Shown in pieces: positions 54,045 to 64,000 of a stretch of DNA of 64,000 nucleotides. Location of the stretch: NCBI RefSeq assembly GCF_027474405.1, contig NZ_CP114871.1, forward strand, positions 124,001 to 188,000, written 5' to 3'. This DNA is from Caulobacter sp. NIBR2454. Its GTDB lineage: Bacteria; Pseudomonadota; Alphaproteobacteria; Caulobacterales; Caulobacteraceae. Under the pieces are notes generated by a model, which was not told the DNA's origin, made no database searches, and worked only from the letters and a program-made list of their open reading frames with translations. The translations under genes and the position numbers were made by a program. Position 1 is the stretch's first letter. Each line of letters begins with the position of its first letter.

Positions 54045-54175
54045 CCTCTGTCGAGGTTGAGCATCGGGATGGCCGACGTCGCTTTGGCGCTGTTGTCGTG
54101 ATGCGGCACCGGCAGCAGAAGGCCGATGGAAATCGCCAGGACTGCGACGATGACGAGTAGGGCCTTGAGGGCCAT
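54041..54175 (-). CDS. 44-aa membrane peptide, unknown
   Basis: Starts MALKALLVIVAVLAIS with one hydrophobic segment (about 4-22), then a short polar tail ending NLDRG. GGAG lies 6 nt before the ATG at 54175. It ends overlapping the lipoprotein gene stop. Short and with no recognised family; it is called on SD, signal-like N-terminus and clean stop. Confidence 0.55.
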   Translation of the reverse strand: MALKALLVIVAVLAISIGLLLPVPHHDNSAKATSAIPMLNLDRG

Positions 54176-54323
54176 GATTTGCTCCACACGGCGGCGCGAT
54201 CTTTGCGATCGCCGGACCCGTTAACAGCGGCTAACGAACCGCCGAGTTCCTAATGTGGAGCTTGCCGGCCGGAACGGAAGTCCCGGCCGGTTTCGCTATT
54301 TTCTGAAGTCTTGGGCCGTCTTT
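54176..54323. other. Intergenic region before the tandem repeats
   Basis: No gene seen. It contains a palindrome pair (54265-54272 with 54283-54290, each CCGGCCGG, 10-nt spacer) followed by T-rich DNA, which could terminate plus-strand transcripts. A GGAAC here has the wrong spacing for an EcfG promoter. Confidence 0.4.
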
Positions 54324-54634
54324 AGAAGACCTCGAACAGGCCGGCGGCGCCCGTTTGAAATCGCGTAGACGATTTCAAACCACTTTTGATGATGGGCGCC
54401 GTTATCCGGCCTGGGTCAGAAGACCTCGAACAGGCCGGCGGCGCCCGTTTGAAATCGCATAGACGATTTCAAACCACTTTTGATGATGGGCGCCGTTATC
54501 CGGCCTGGGTCAGAAGACCTCGAACAGGCCGGCGGCGCCCGTTTGAAATCGCATAGACGATTTCAAACCACTTTTGATGATGGGCGCCGTTATCCGGCCT
54601 GGGTCAGAAGACCTCGAACAGGCCGGCGGCGCCC
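54324..54634. repeat. 94-bp tandem repeat (three copies plus 29 bp of a fourth)
   Basis: Copies at 54324-54417, 54418-54511 and 54512-54605 are identical except position 42 (G in copy 1 at 54365, A in the others). A fourth copy starts at 54606 and matches for 29 bp before running into the thiolase coding sequence. So the first part of each unit is a duplicate of the last thiolase codons. Each unit also holds an 11-bp inverted repeat (GTTTGAAATCG ... CGATTTCAAAC, 6-nt spacer) and GGGCGCC/GGCGCCC arms. Confidence 0.97.
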
Positions 54635-55791
54635 ATGCCGCCGCCGATGCACATGGTCACCACCACGTTCTTGGCCTTACGGCGCTGGCCTTCCATCAGC
54701 ACGTGGCCGACGCAGCGGGCGCCGGTCATGCCGAACGGGTGGCCAATGGCGATGGAGCCGCCATTGACGTTGTACTTCTCCGGGTCGATGCCCAGGCGAT
54801 CGCGGCTGTAGAGGCACTGCGAGGCGAAGGCCTCGTTCAGCTCCCACAGGTCGATGTCGTCGACCTTCAGACCGTGACGCTCCAGCAGGCGGGGCACGGC
54901 GAAGACCGGGCCGATGCCCATCTCATCCGGCTCGCAGCCAGCGACGGCGAAGCCCTTGAAGACGCCCAGCGGTTTGAGGCCGCGACGCTCGGCTTCCTTG
55001 CCTTCCATGATCACCACGGCGGCGGCGCCGTCGGATAGCTGGCTGGCGTTGCCGGCGGTGATGAAGTTACCCGGACCCTTGACCGGCTCCAGCGAGGCCA
55101 GGCCCTCCAGGGTGGTGTCGGGACGATTGCACTCATCGCGATCGACCACGTAGTCGACGATGCTCTCTTCCTTGGTGGCCTTGTCGACCTTCTTCATCTT
55201 CACGGCCATCGGGACGATCTCGTCCTTGAACAGGCCGTTGGCCTGGGCGGCGGCGATGCGTTGCTGCGAACGCAGGGCGTACTCGTCCTGATACTCGCGG
55301 CTGACATTGTAGCGCTTGGCGACGATGTCGGCGGTGTCGATCATCGCCATCCAGAGCGCGGGATGGGTCTTCAGCAGCTTCTCTTCGGTGATGTAGTGGC
55401 GATTCATGTGGCCGCCCATCTGCACCAGGGAGATGGATTCCACGCCGCCGCCGATGGCGACGTCCGCGCCGTCGTTCTTCACATAGTTGGCGGCCGAGGC
55501 GATGGCCTGCAGGCCCGACGAGCAGAAGCGGTTGATGGTCTGCCCGGAAGTGGTGACGGGCAGGCCGGCCCACATGGCGGCGTTGCGGGCCACGTTCATG
55601 CCGGTGGCGCCTTCGGGCCCGCCGCAGCCCAGGACCACGTCCTCGACCTCGGCGCCGTCCAGGCCGGCGCGCTGTACGGCATGCTGGATGGCGTGACCCG
55701 CCATGGCCGCGCCATGAGTGTTGTTGAATCCGCCCCGGCCAGACTTGGCGAGACCTGTGCGGGCGTAGGAGACGATGACCGCTTCACGCAT
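54604..55791 (-). CDS. Acetyl-CoA C-acyltransferase (second thiolase)
   Basis: 395 aa. Active-site Cys90 in [16 protein letters not shown] loop, His in [11 protein letters not shown], and Cys in [12 protein letters not shown]. Differs clearly from the operon thiolase at 43727. It stands alone; a palindrome matching PsrA-type fatty-acid operators (55802-55817) lies 11 nt upstream of the ATG. Its last codons are duplicated three times downstream in the 94-bp repeat. Confidence 0.94.
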   Translation of the reverse strand: MREAVIVSYARTGLAKSGRGGFNNTHGAAMAGHAIQHAVQRAGLDGAEVEDVVLGCGGPEGATGMNVARNAAMWAGLPVTTSGQTINRFCSSGLQAIASAANYVKNDGADVAIGGGVESISLVQMGGHMNRHYITEEKLLKTHPALWMAMIDTADIVAKRYNVSREYQDEYALRSQQRIAAAQANGLFKDEIVPMAVKMKKVDKATKEESIVDYVVDRDECNRPDTTLEGLASLEPVKGPGNFITAGNASQLSDGAAAVVIMEGKEAERRGLKPLGVFKGFAVAGCEPDEMGIGPVFAVPRLLERHGLKVDDIDLWELNEAFASQCLYSRDRLGIDPEKYNVNGGSIAIGHPFGMTGARCVGHVLMEGQRRKAKNVVVTMCIGGGMGAAGLFEVF

Positions 55792-55801
55792 GGCGCTTCC
55801 C

Positions 55802-55817
55802 TCAAACGTTAGTTTGA
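55802..55817. promoter_or_regulatory. PsrA/FadR-like fatty-acid operator
   Basis: TCAAAC-GTTA-GTTTGA: a perfect 6-bp inverted repeat with 4-nt spacer, matching the PsrA consensus type CAAAC-N2-4-GTTTG. It lies just before the thiolase start, where a repressor would block transcription or its elongation. Confidence 0.6.
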
Positions 55818-55888
55818 ATTGACCCTAGGCCAAGCGAAGGCGACGCGCCAGTTCCCGTAAACGTCAACTTTTCTGACGCTGGGGCAGC

Positions 55889-56314
55889 CTAAGCCTTTCG
55901 GCCGAGCATGCCGCCGACGCCGGGGATCGAGGCGAGGGTGTCGCCCAGCAGATCGCGCCCGCCGGCCCGCTCGCGAACCCACTCGCCAGCGACTGGAAGC
56001 ATGGCTTGGAGGCCGTCCGAGCTTATCCCGTCGCGGGAAAGCTTTTGCATCATGGCCATGGCGTCGGACATAGCCGCGCCGCCGGCGCCGCCCGCCGCCT
56101 TCATGAGGCCGCCGAACAGGCCGGACTTGGCGGGAGCAGCGGCGGCTTCGGCGGCCAGACCCTCCGCGCCCGGCGCGGCGCTGAACAGTTGCGCCACCTT
56201 GGCCGGCTCGCCATGCTTGGCGATCAGCGACAGGGCGCCGGCCAGAGCCTTGCGGGCCTGATCGTGGGATAGCGAGGTCTTGGCCGATATCTCGACGATC
56301 AGGTCTTCAATCAC
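55889..56314 (-). CDS. Hypothetical protein (DUF2780/DUF2267-like)
   Basis: 141 aa from GTG 56314 (AAGGAGA upstream). Starts IEDLIVEISAKTSLSHDQARKALAGALSLI, a helical segment like the DUF2267/DUF2780 families, then a Gly/Ala-rich middle (SGLFGGLMKAAGGAGG) and another helical region ending GVGGMLGRKA. No membrane segment is clear. Function unknown. It lies 11 nt downstream of the TPM gene and so is likely the last gene of the lemA operon. Confidence 0.72.
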   Translation of the reverse strand: MIEDLIVEISAKTSLSHDQARKALAGALSLIAKHGEPAKVAQLFSAAPGAEGLAAEAAAAPAKSGLFGGLMKAAGGAGGAAMSDAMAMMQKLSRDGISSDGLQAMLPVAGEWVRERAGGRDLLGDTLASIPGVGGMLGRKA

Positions 56315-56325
56315 GGAAATCTCCT

Positions 56326-57030
56326 TCACCCACGATCGGGCCTGGGAAGAACGACCAGGCCGTCGGGAAGTTCGTTGGGGTTGCCTGCTCGGGGCGGCAC
56401 ATACTCGGCCAGAATCTGGCCGGAGCGCTCGACAGCCGCGACGAAGCCGCTGGCCGCGTCGCCCTTTTTGAGGCCGGCGATCAGCAGATCGACCACCTCG
56501 TCCCAGACCTCGCGCGGCGCCTTGGCGTAGATGCCCTCGTCGGCGACCACCTCGGCGCGATGGTCGGCGACCGAGGCGAACAGCAGCACACCTGTGCGGC
56601 CTTCGGTCAGATGCAGGCCGTGGCTGAGGAACTGTTGCATGGCGGCCTGATGCACCCGCGCTGTCTTCAGCGGTCCTGGCGTCAGGGCGCGCCGCACCGG
56701 CCCTAGCGAGACAACCAGGGCGGCGGTGACGAAGACGACCGCCTGGATGGCGATGTAGATCGACAGGGCCGAGAAGATGGTGGCGTCGCTGGCCGTCTCG
56801 TGCGCGACGGTCCAGCCACCGAACAGGTCGGTCAACATGTGCGGGCGCAGGCCGGCGAAGAGCGCCAGCGCCGGCAAGACGAGCGCGCTGGCGGCCGCCC
56901 AAACCAGCGGCGTCTCCTTATAATCGGACACCTCTGGCGCCAAGACGCAGTAGATTTCGCCCGCCGTCGTGCTCTCTGCCTTGGCCACAGCCGCGGCGAT
57001 GCGTTGGTGGTCTTGCTTGCTCAGGTCCAT
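56326..57030 (-). CDS. TPM-domain membrane protein
   Basis: 234 aa from ATG 57030, overlapping the upstream stop by 4 nt. A short N-terminal part (MDLSKQDHQRIAAAVAKAE) precedes two membrane segments (about 40-60 and 85-110), and a TPM/COG3762-type domain (GRTGVLLFASVADHRAEVVADEGI). TPM proteins are found with lemA and YgcG; function unclear. Confidence 0.85.
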   Translation of the reverse strand: MDLSKQDHQRIAAAVAKAESTTAGEIYCVLAPEVSDYKETPLVWAAASALVLPALALFAGLRPHMLTDLFGGWTVAHETASDATIFSALSIYIAIQAVVFVTAALVVSLGPVRRALTPGPLKTARVHQAAMQQFLSHGLHLTEGRTGVLLFASVADHRAEVVADEGIYAKAPREVWDEVVDLLIAGLKKGDAASGFVAAVERSGQILAEYVPPRAGNPNELPDGLVVLPRPDRG

Positions 57031-57827
57031 CACCAGCTCCCCGAAGATCCGCCGCCGCCGAAAGAGCCGCCGCCACCTCCGCCCCATCCGCCGCCGCCGC
57101 CGGACCAGCCGCCGCCACCGCCGCGGCCATTGCCGAGCGAGCCGAGGATGATCCACGGAAGGGCGGAAGCCAGTCCGCCTCTGCGTCGGCGTCCGCCGGG
57201 AAGCAGCCGGGTGATGAAGAAAAAGATCAGCAGGCCGATGATGACGGCTGCTCCAGCGCCGCCCTTGCTGTGGCGCTCAGGCTGTTCCGCAGCCTGGGCG
57301 ACCTTGGCCTTGGCCGCCTCTTCCGGCAGCGAGAGCTGTTCGAGAACCGCTTCGGCGCCTGCGACGACCCCGCCCTCCATGTCTCCTTCACGGAAACGGG
57401 GAAGGACCTGAGTCTGCAGGATGACGCTGGACAGAGTGTCGGTCAGAACAGGTTCAAGGCCATAGCCGACCTCAATGCGGACCTTGCGGTCATTGGGGGC
57501 GACCAGGAACAGCGCCCCGTCGTCCTCCTTCTCCCGTCCGATCTTCCAGTGCCGGCCGAGCTGGTAGCCGTAGTCTTCGATCTCGTAGCCCTGCAGGCTG
57601 GGCAGGGTGGCGACCACCAGCTGGCGGCCGGTGGTCTCTTCCAGCGCCGCCAGCCTTTCGGTGAGCGCCGCCTCGGTCTGAGGCGACAGGATGTTCGCCT
57701 CGTCGACCACCCGTCCCGTCAGCTTGGGAAAGGTAGGCGCGGCGAGGGCAGGCAGGGCCAGGAGGACCGCCGCCATCGCGATGGCGAGCAGTCCTCCGAC
57801 GCGCAGGGTGCGGAGATCGAGGGTCAT
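57030..57827 (-). CDS. YgcG-like TPM-domain secreted/membrane protein
   Basis: 265 aa. Signal peptide (LLALPALA), then a TPM domain (GRVVDEANILSPQTEAALTERL, RKVRIEVGYGLEPVLTDTLS) in the periplasm, a membrane segment (about 194-214), and a long glycine-rich tail (repeated G runs with W and S). Sits 5 nt after lemA and overlaps the next TPM gene. Likely works with LemA. Confidence 0.9.
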   Translation of the reverse strand: MTLDLRTLRVGGLLAIAMAAVLLALPALAAPTFPKLTGRVVDEANILSPQTEAALTERLAALEETTGRQLVVATLPSLQGYEIEDYGYQLGRHWKIGREKEDDGALFLVAPNDRKVRIEVGYGLEPVLTDTLSSVILQTQVLPRFREGDMEGGVVAGAEAVLEQLSLPEEAAKAKVAQAAEQPERHSKGGAGAAVIIGLLIFFFITRLLPGGRRRRGGLASALPWIILGSLGNGRGGGGGWSGGGGGWGGGGGGSFGGGGSSGSW

Positions 57828-57831
57828 GAAC

Positions 57832-58473
57832 CTACTGCGGCTGGGCCGGAGCCGCCGCCGGAGCGGTCGGGGCGTCGAAGCTCACCGTCGGCGCCGACTG
57901 GGCCGCGGCGCTGGCCGAGAACGGCACCGCCGGCTTGGCCCAGCGATGGACGGTCCCGGCCCACAGCGCGCCGGGGAAGGTGCGGATCTCGGTGTTGTAG
58001 ACGCGCACGCTCTCATTGTAGTCGCGCCGGGCGATGGTGATCCGGTTCTCGGTGCCTTCCAGCTGGCTCTGCAGGGCCAGGAAGTTCTGGTTGGACTTCA
58101 GGTCCGGATAGTTCTCGGTGATCATCATCAGACGACCGAGCACGCCCGACAGCTGGTCCTGGGCCCGGGCGTAACGCTCGAAGGCGGCGGGGTCGGTGAT
58201 GGTGGAGGCGTCCACCTTCACCTGGGTCGCGCCGGCGCGCGCCTCGGTCACCGCCACGAGCACGTTCTGCTCCTGGGCCGCATAACCTTTGACGGTGGCG
58301 ACCAGATTCGGGATCAAGTCCGACCGGCGCTGGTACTGGTTCTGCACCTCGGCCCATGAGGCCTTCACCTGCTCGTCGCGAGTGGGAATGGTGTTCACGC
58401 CGCAGCCGGCGAGGCCGATGGCGAGGGCCAGCGGCAAGGCAAGCTTGGCGGCCGATTTCAGAAAGCGATTCAT
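57832..58473 (-). CDS. lemA: LemA-family lipoprotein
   Basis: 213 aa. Lipobox LAGC in the signal; then the LemA helical domain: VKASWAEVQNQYQRRSDLIPNLVATVKGYA, ARAGATQV, and ITIARRDYNESVRVYN. LemA proteins are surface or inner-membrane helical proteins of unclear role, commonly paired with TPM proteins as here. First gene of the operon. Confidence 0.95.
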   Translation of the reverse strand: MNRFLKSAAKLALPLALAIGLAGCGVNTIPTRDEQVKASWAEVQNQYQRRSDLIPNLVATVKGYAAQEQNVLVAVTEARAGATQVKVDASTITDPAAFERYARAQDQLSGVLGRLMMITENYPDLKSNQNFLALQSQLEGTENRITIARRDYNESVRVYNTEIRTFPGALWAGTVHRWAKPAVPFSASAAAQSAPTVSFDAPTAPAAAPAQPQ

Positions 58474-58792
58474 TCATCCCTCCAGGGCGGACGGTCATGC
58501 CCGCACAGCGACGTTAGATAAGGACAGGCCGGACCCCCTGTCAGGGCTGTCGAGGTTAAACCTTGTCCATCTCAGGTCGGCGAGCTTGCTGGACCGCGTC
58601 GGCCACGCCTATGAGAAATTTCGACGGCGTTGAAAATTTCGCTTTGCGGCTTTCGGCGCCCCTGTTATCTAAACAATGCTTAGTTCGCGCTGAGCCGCCG
58701 ATGGGGATATCGGCGGCGATCCCCCGGCGCGGCTGGCCAGTGCTCGATCTCCGCTTATTTAGACAAACCCGAAAACGCCCGGAGGGCTCCCC
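58474..58792. other. Intergenic region between lemA and the CC_3452-like gene
   Basis: 319 nt without a convincing gene. It holds promoters for the two divergent units by position, a 9-bp inverted repeat (58694-58702 with 58709-58717, 6-nt spacer) and two similar AT-rich direct repeats, TTATCTAAACAA at 58665-58676 and TTATTTAGACAA at 58755-58766. No EcfG consensus was found. Confidence 0.5.
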
Positions 58793-59128
58793 ATGAAGCT
58801 CCATACCCTGGCGGCTGGCGCCGCCTTGTCCCTGATGTTCGCGCTGCCGGCCCTGGCCGACGGCAAGATCTCCGCCACCCTGGCCTCGCCGGTCGCCGGC
58901 AAGACCAAGGTCGTCGCCGCAGGCGCCGTCTTCGCCTGCGAAGGCACTGAATGCGTTTCAAGCTCGGCTCCTAGCCGCGCGCTCACGGCTGCTGGCTGCA
59001 AGGCCCTGGCCAAGGAAGTGGGCCGCGTTTCGGCCTATGCGGGCGACCGCAAGTCGCTGGAGGCGGCTGAACTGGATCGCTGCAATGTGGGCCAGTCGCC
59101 CGCCGCGACCCAGACGGCCGCCAACTAA
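58793..59128 (+). CDS. CC_3452-family-like secreted protein
   Basis: 111 aa. Signal peptide (ALSLMFALPALA), then a small domain with two Cys pairs (FACEGTECVSS, AAGCKALAKEVG, LDRCNVG). In Caulobacter a family of this type lies next to the atp genes; I rely on memory for that name. Function unknown. Tandem terminators follow at 59180-59244. Confidence 0.78.
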   Translation: MKLHTLAAGAALSLMFALPALADGKISATLASPVAGKTKVVAAGAVFACEGTECVSSSAPSRALTAAGCKALAKEVGRVSAYAGDRKSLEAAELDRCNVGQSPAATQTAAN

Positions 59129-59179
59129 GAATTTTACCGGCCGCGTATCTGGCCAGATCGTTCCTCGATCAAGACCCTG

Positions 59180-59205
59180 GGGCGGCTTCGGCCGCCCTCC
59201 TTATT
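59180..59205 (+). terminator. UUCG-loop terminator (first of two)
   Basis: GGGCGGC-TTCG-GCCGCCC hairpin at 59180-59197 followed by TCCTTATTC. A near copy follows 38 nt later. Confidence 0.75.
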
Positions 59206-59217
59206 CGGGGTCGGGAT

Positions 59218-59244
59218 GGGCGGCTTCGGCCGCCCTCTTTATTC
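59218..59244 (+). terminator. UUCG-loop terminator (second of two)
   Basis: The same GGGCGGC-TTCG-GCCGCCC hairpin at 59218-59235 followed by TCTTTATTC, a duplicate of the first terminator. Confidence 0.78.
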
Positions 59245-59273
59245 TTTCCGCATTACACTTCTATCTGCACGGC

Positions 59274-59528
59274 ATGACCGCGTCCTCGAATCTCCTGGCT
59301 TCCCTGCAATCGGCCATGACCGCCGCCGCCGCCGAGGCGGGGGGCGTTGAGCCGGTTTCGATCACGATCGACTACGGCGAGGCTGCCGCAGCGGAAGGTG
59401 CTAGCGCCGAGGCGACAGTCGAGCGCGCCACCCGCACCCTGGTCTTCATACAGGCCAGGGCGGTTTCACCCGAAGGCGCCGTAGCGGCCGCGGCCAGCGC
59501 CATCTTCCGCATCCCGACCGCGACGTAG
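59274..59528 (+). CDS. Small hypothetical protein upstream of atpH
   Basis: 84 aa from ATG 59274. Ala-rich, no signal or membrane segment. The middle has SITIDYGEAAAAEGASAEATVERATRTLVFIQARAVSPEGAVAA, which loosely resembles a hotdog-thioesterase strand pattern, but the protein is too short for a full fold. No family recognised. Confidence 0.6.
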   Translation: MTASSNLLASLQSAMTAAAAEAGGVEPVSITIDYGEAAAAEGASAEATVERATRTLVFIQARAVSPEGAVAAAASAIFRIPTAT

Positions 59529-59725
59529 CTTTCGCTACAACCGTGATCGGCGGCCTCGGTTGCGGGGGCGAAAAGCACATGCTATCAGGCGCGCGGCTTC
59601 GGCCCGGCGGTTTTTAACGATCGCGGGGCGCAAGTGCTTTTTTCAAGCACAATCAAGCCTTTAATATCGCGACGGAATTAACGTTTCGGCCGCGAACGAC
59701 AAGCAAACCCACCGGGCGGATTTAC

Positions 59726-60280
59726 GTGGCGGACCATACCAAGACGACGGATGCGGGCGATCGATACGCCCAGGCCCTCTTCGACCTGGCCAACGAAGCC
59801 GGTCAGATGGCGGCCGTCGAGGCTGACCTGAAGAGTCTGAAGGCGGCCCACGCCGAAAGCGCCGATCTGCGCCGTCTGCTGAGCAACCCGACCTTCACCG
59901 CCGAAGACAAGGCCGCCGGCCTGAACGCCATCGCCAAGAAGGCGAAGTTCAACGGGGTCACCATCAAGTTCCTCGGCCTGCTGGCCGCCAACCGCCGCTC
60001 GACCGACCTGGTGTCGGCGATCGTCGCCTTCGAGCGCCTCTCGGCTGCTCAGCGCGGCGTCGTCTCCGCCGAGGTGGTCTCCGCCGCTCCGCTCAGCGCC
60101 GCCCAGTCCAAGGGTGTCGCCCAGGCCCTGCGCACCGCGCTCGGCAAGGAGCCCGAAATCTCGACGCGCGTCGATCCGTCCCTCCTGGGCGGCCTGAAGG
60201 TGCGTGTCGGTTCGCGTCTGTTCGATGCTTCGCTGAAGTCGAAGCTCGATTCCCTGAAATTCGCCCTGAAGAGAGCCTGA
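59726..60280 (+). CDS. atpH: ATP synthase F1 delta subunit
   Basis: 184 aa, GTG start. OSCP/delta features: [13 protein letters not shown] at the N-terminus and the C-terminal [27 protein letters not shown]. It links the F1 head to the b stalk. First gene of atpHAGD here; the F0 genes (a, b, c) are not in this cluster, as in other Alphaproteobacteria. Upstream (59580-59725) is AT-richer DNA likely holding the promoter. Confidence 0.96.
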   Translation: MADHTKTTDAGDRYAQALFDLANEAGQMAAVEADLKSLKAAHAESADLRRLLSNPTFTAEDKAAGLNAIAKKAKFNGVTIKFLGLLAANRRSTDLVSAIVAFERLSAAQRGVVSAEVVSAAPLSAAQSKGVAQALRTALGKEPEISTRVDPSLLGGLKVRVGSRLFDASLKSKLDSLKFALKRA

Positions 60281-61822
<1,542 letters not shown>

Positions 61823-61856
61823 GCCCTCGGAACGCTCGGAGAAAGAGTAGCGCCGA

Positions 61857-64000
<2,144 letters not shown>

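Noticed and set aside
54265..54300. GGAAC near 54272 as a further EcfG promoter
   Set aside because: The GTT-like box is 14 nt away, outside the 16-17 nt spacing, and no gene follows in that direction.
54324..54605. CRISPR array
   Set aside because: The units are 94 bp of contiguous repeat with no unique spacers, and no cas genes are present.

Overview
This GC-rich 64 kb window is chromosomal DNA from an alphaproteobacterium, most likely of the family Caulobacteraceae (Caulobacter, Phenylobacterium or Brevundimonas type). The case rests on a phyR / nepR-ecfG-phyK general stress response (GSR) locus lying next to a ChpT phosphotransferase gene, two UrcA-family secreted proteins, a class I lysyl-tRNA synthetase, a CC_3452-like protein upstream of the ATP synthase genes, and frequent GTG/TTG starts. 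I see no prophage, transposase, CRISPR array, rRNA or tRNA.

Layout. 1-2.5 kb: 3' part of a membrane-anchored M1-type metallopeptidase. 2.5-15 kb: stress region, with a DUF4142 lipoprotein, a GAF-PAS-HWE hybrid kinase, DUF883/DUF1328 small membrane proteins, SodB, a lipid kinase/phosphoesterase operon, a glycine-zipper lipoprotein, an OmpA-like lipoprotein, phyR, nepR-ecfG-phyK and an entericidin. Nine promoters matching GGAAC-N16/17-CGTT exactly, plus one near match, lie directly upstream of these genes, so the area reads as an EcfG-regulon island built around its own regulator. 15-18 kb: cheR-like, single-domain response regulator, chpT, DUF3553, cysQ. 18-22.6 kb: dapB-ydbH-ynbE-ydbL on the minus strand (envelope lipid homeostasis plus lysine/DAP synthesis). 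22.6-30 kb: GST, malic enzyme, YegD-like Hsp70, M16 peptidase. 30-33.7 kb: an OmpR/EnvZ-type two-component pair flanked on both sides by small exported proteins. 33.7-37.5 kb: acsA and lysK. 37.5-40.2 kb: two UrcA paralogues with a shared promoter element, an S24/LexA-like regulator and two unknown genes. 40.2-47.1 kb: MerR regulator plus a four-gene beta-oxidation operon. 47.3-51 kb: two tandem paralogous hybrid histidine kinases, the second lacking most catalytic residues. 51-53.6 kb: vsr, cysK, dcm. 53.6-58.5 kb: lipoprotein, 44-aa membrane peptide, three 94-bp tandem repeats seeded by the end of a thiolase gene, the thiolase, and a lemA-TPM-TPM operon. 58.8-64 kb: CC_3452-like protein, a small unknown, then atpH-atpA-atpG-atpD (last gene cut by the window).

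How it fits together. Envelope stress reaches PhyK (and perhaps the HWE hybrid kinase). Phospho-PhyR titrates NepR, EcfG is freed, and it fires divergent promoters for phyR and nepR-ecfG-phyK plus a ring of small membrane and lipoprotein genes. Acetate and fatty acids are handled by AcsA, the beta-oxidation operon, the second thiolase (with a PsrA-like operator) and malic enzyme, while the atp operon supplies ATP. Most regulatory claims are inferences from sequence motifs and are marked as such.
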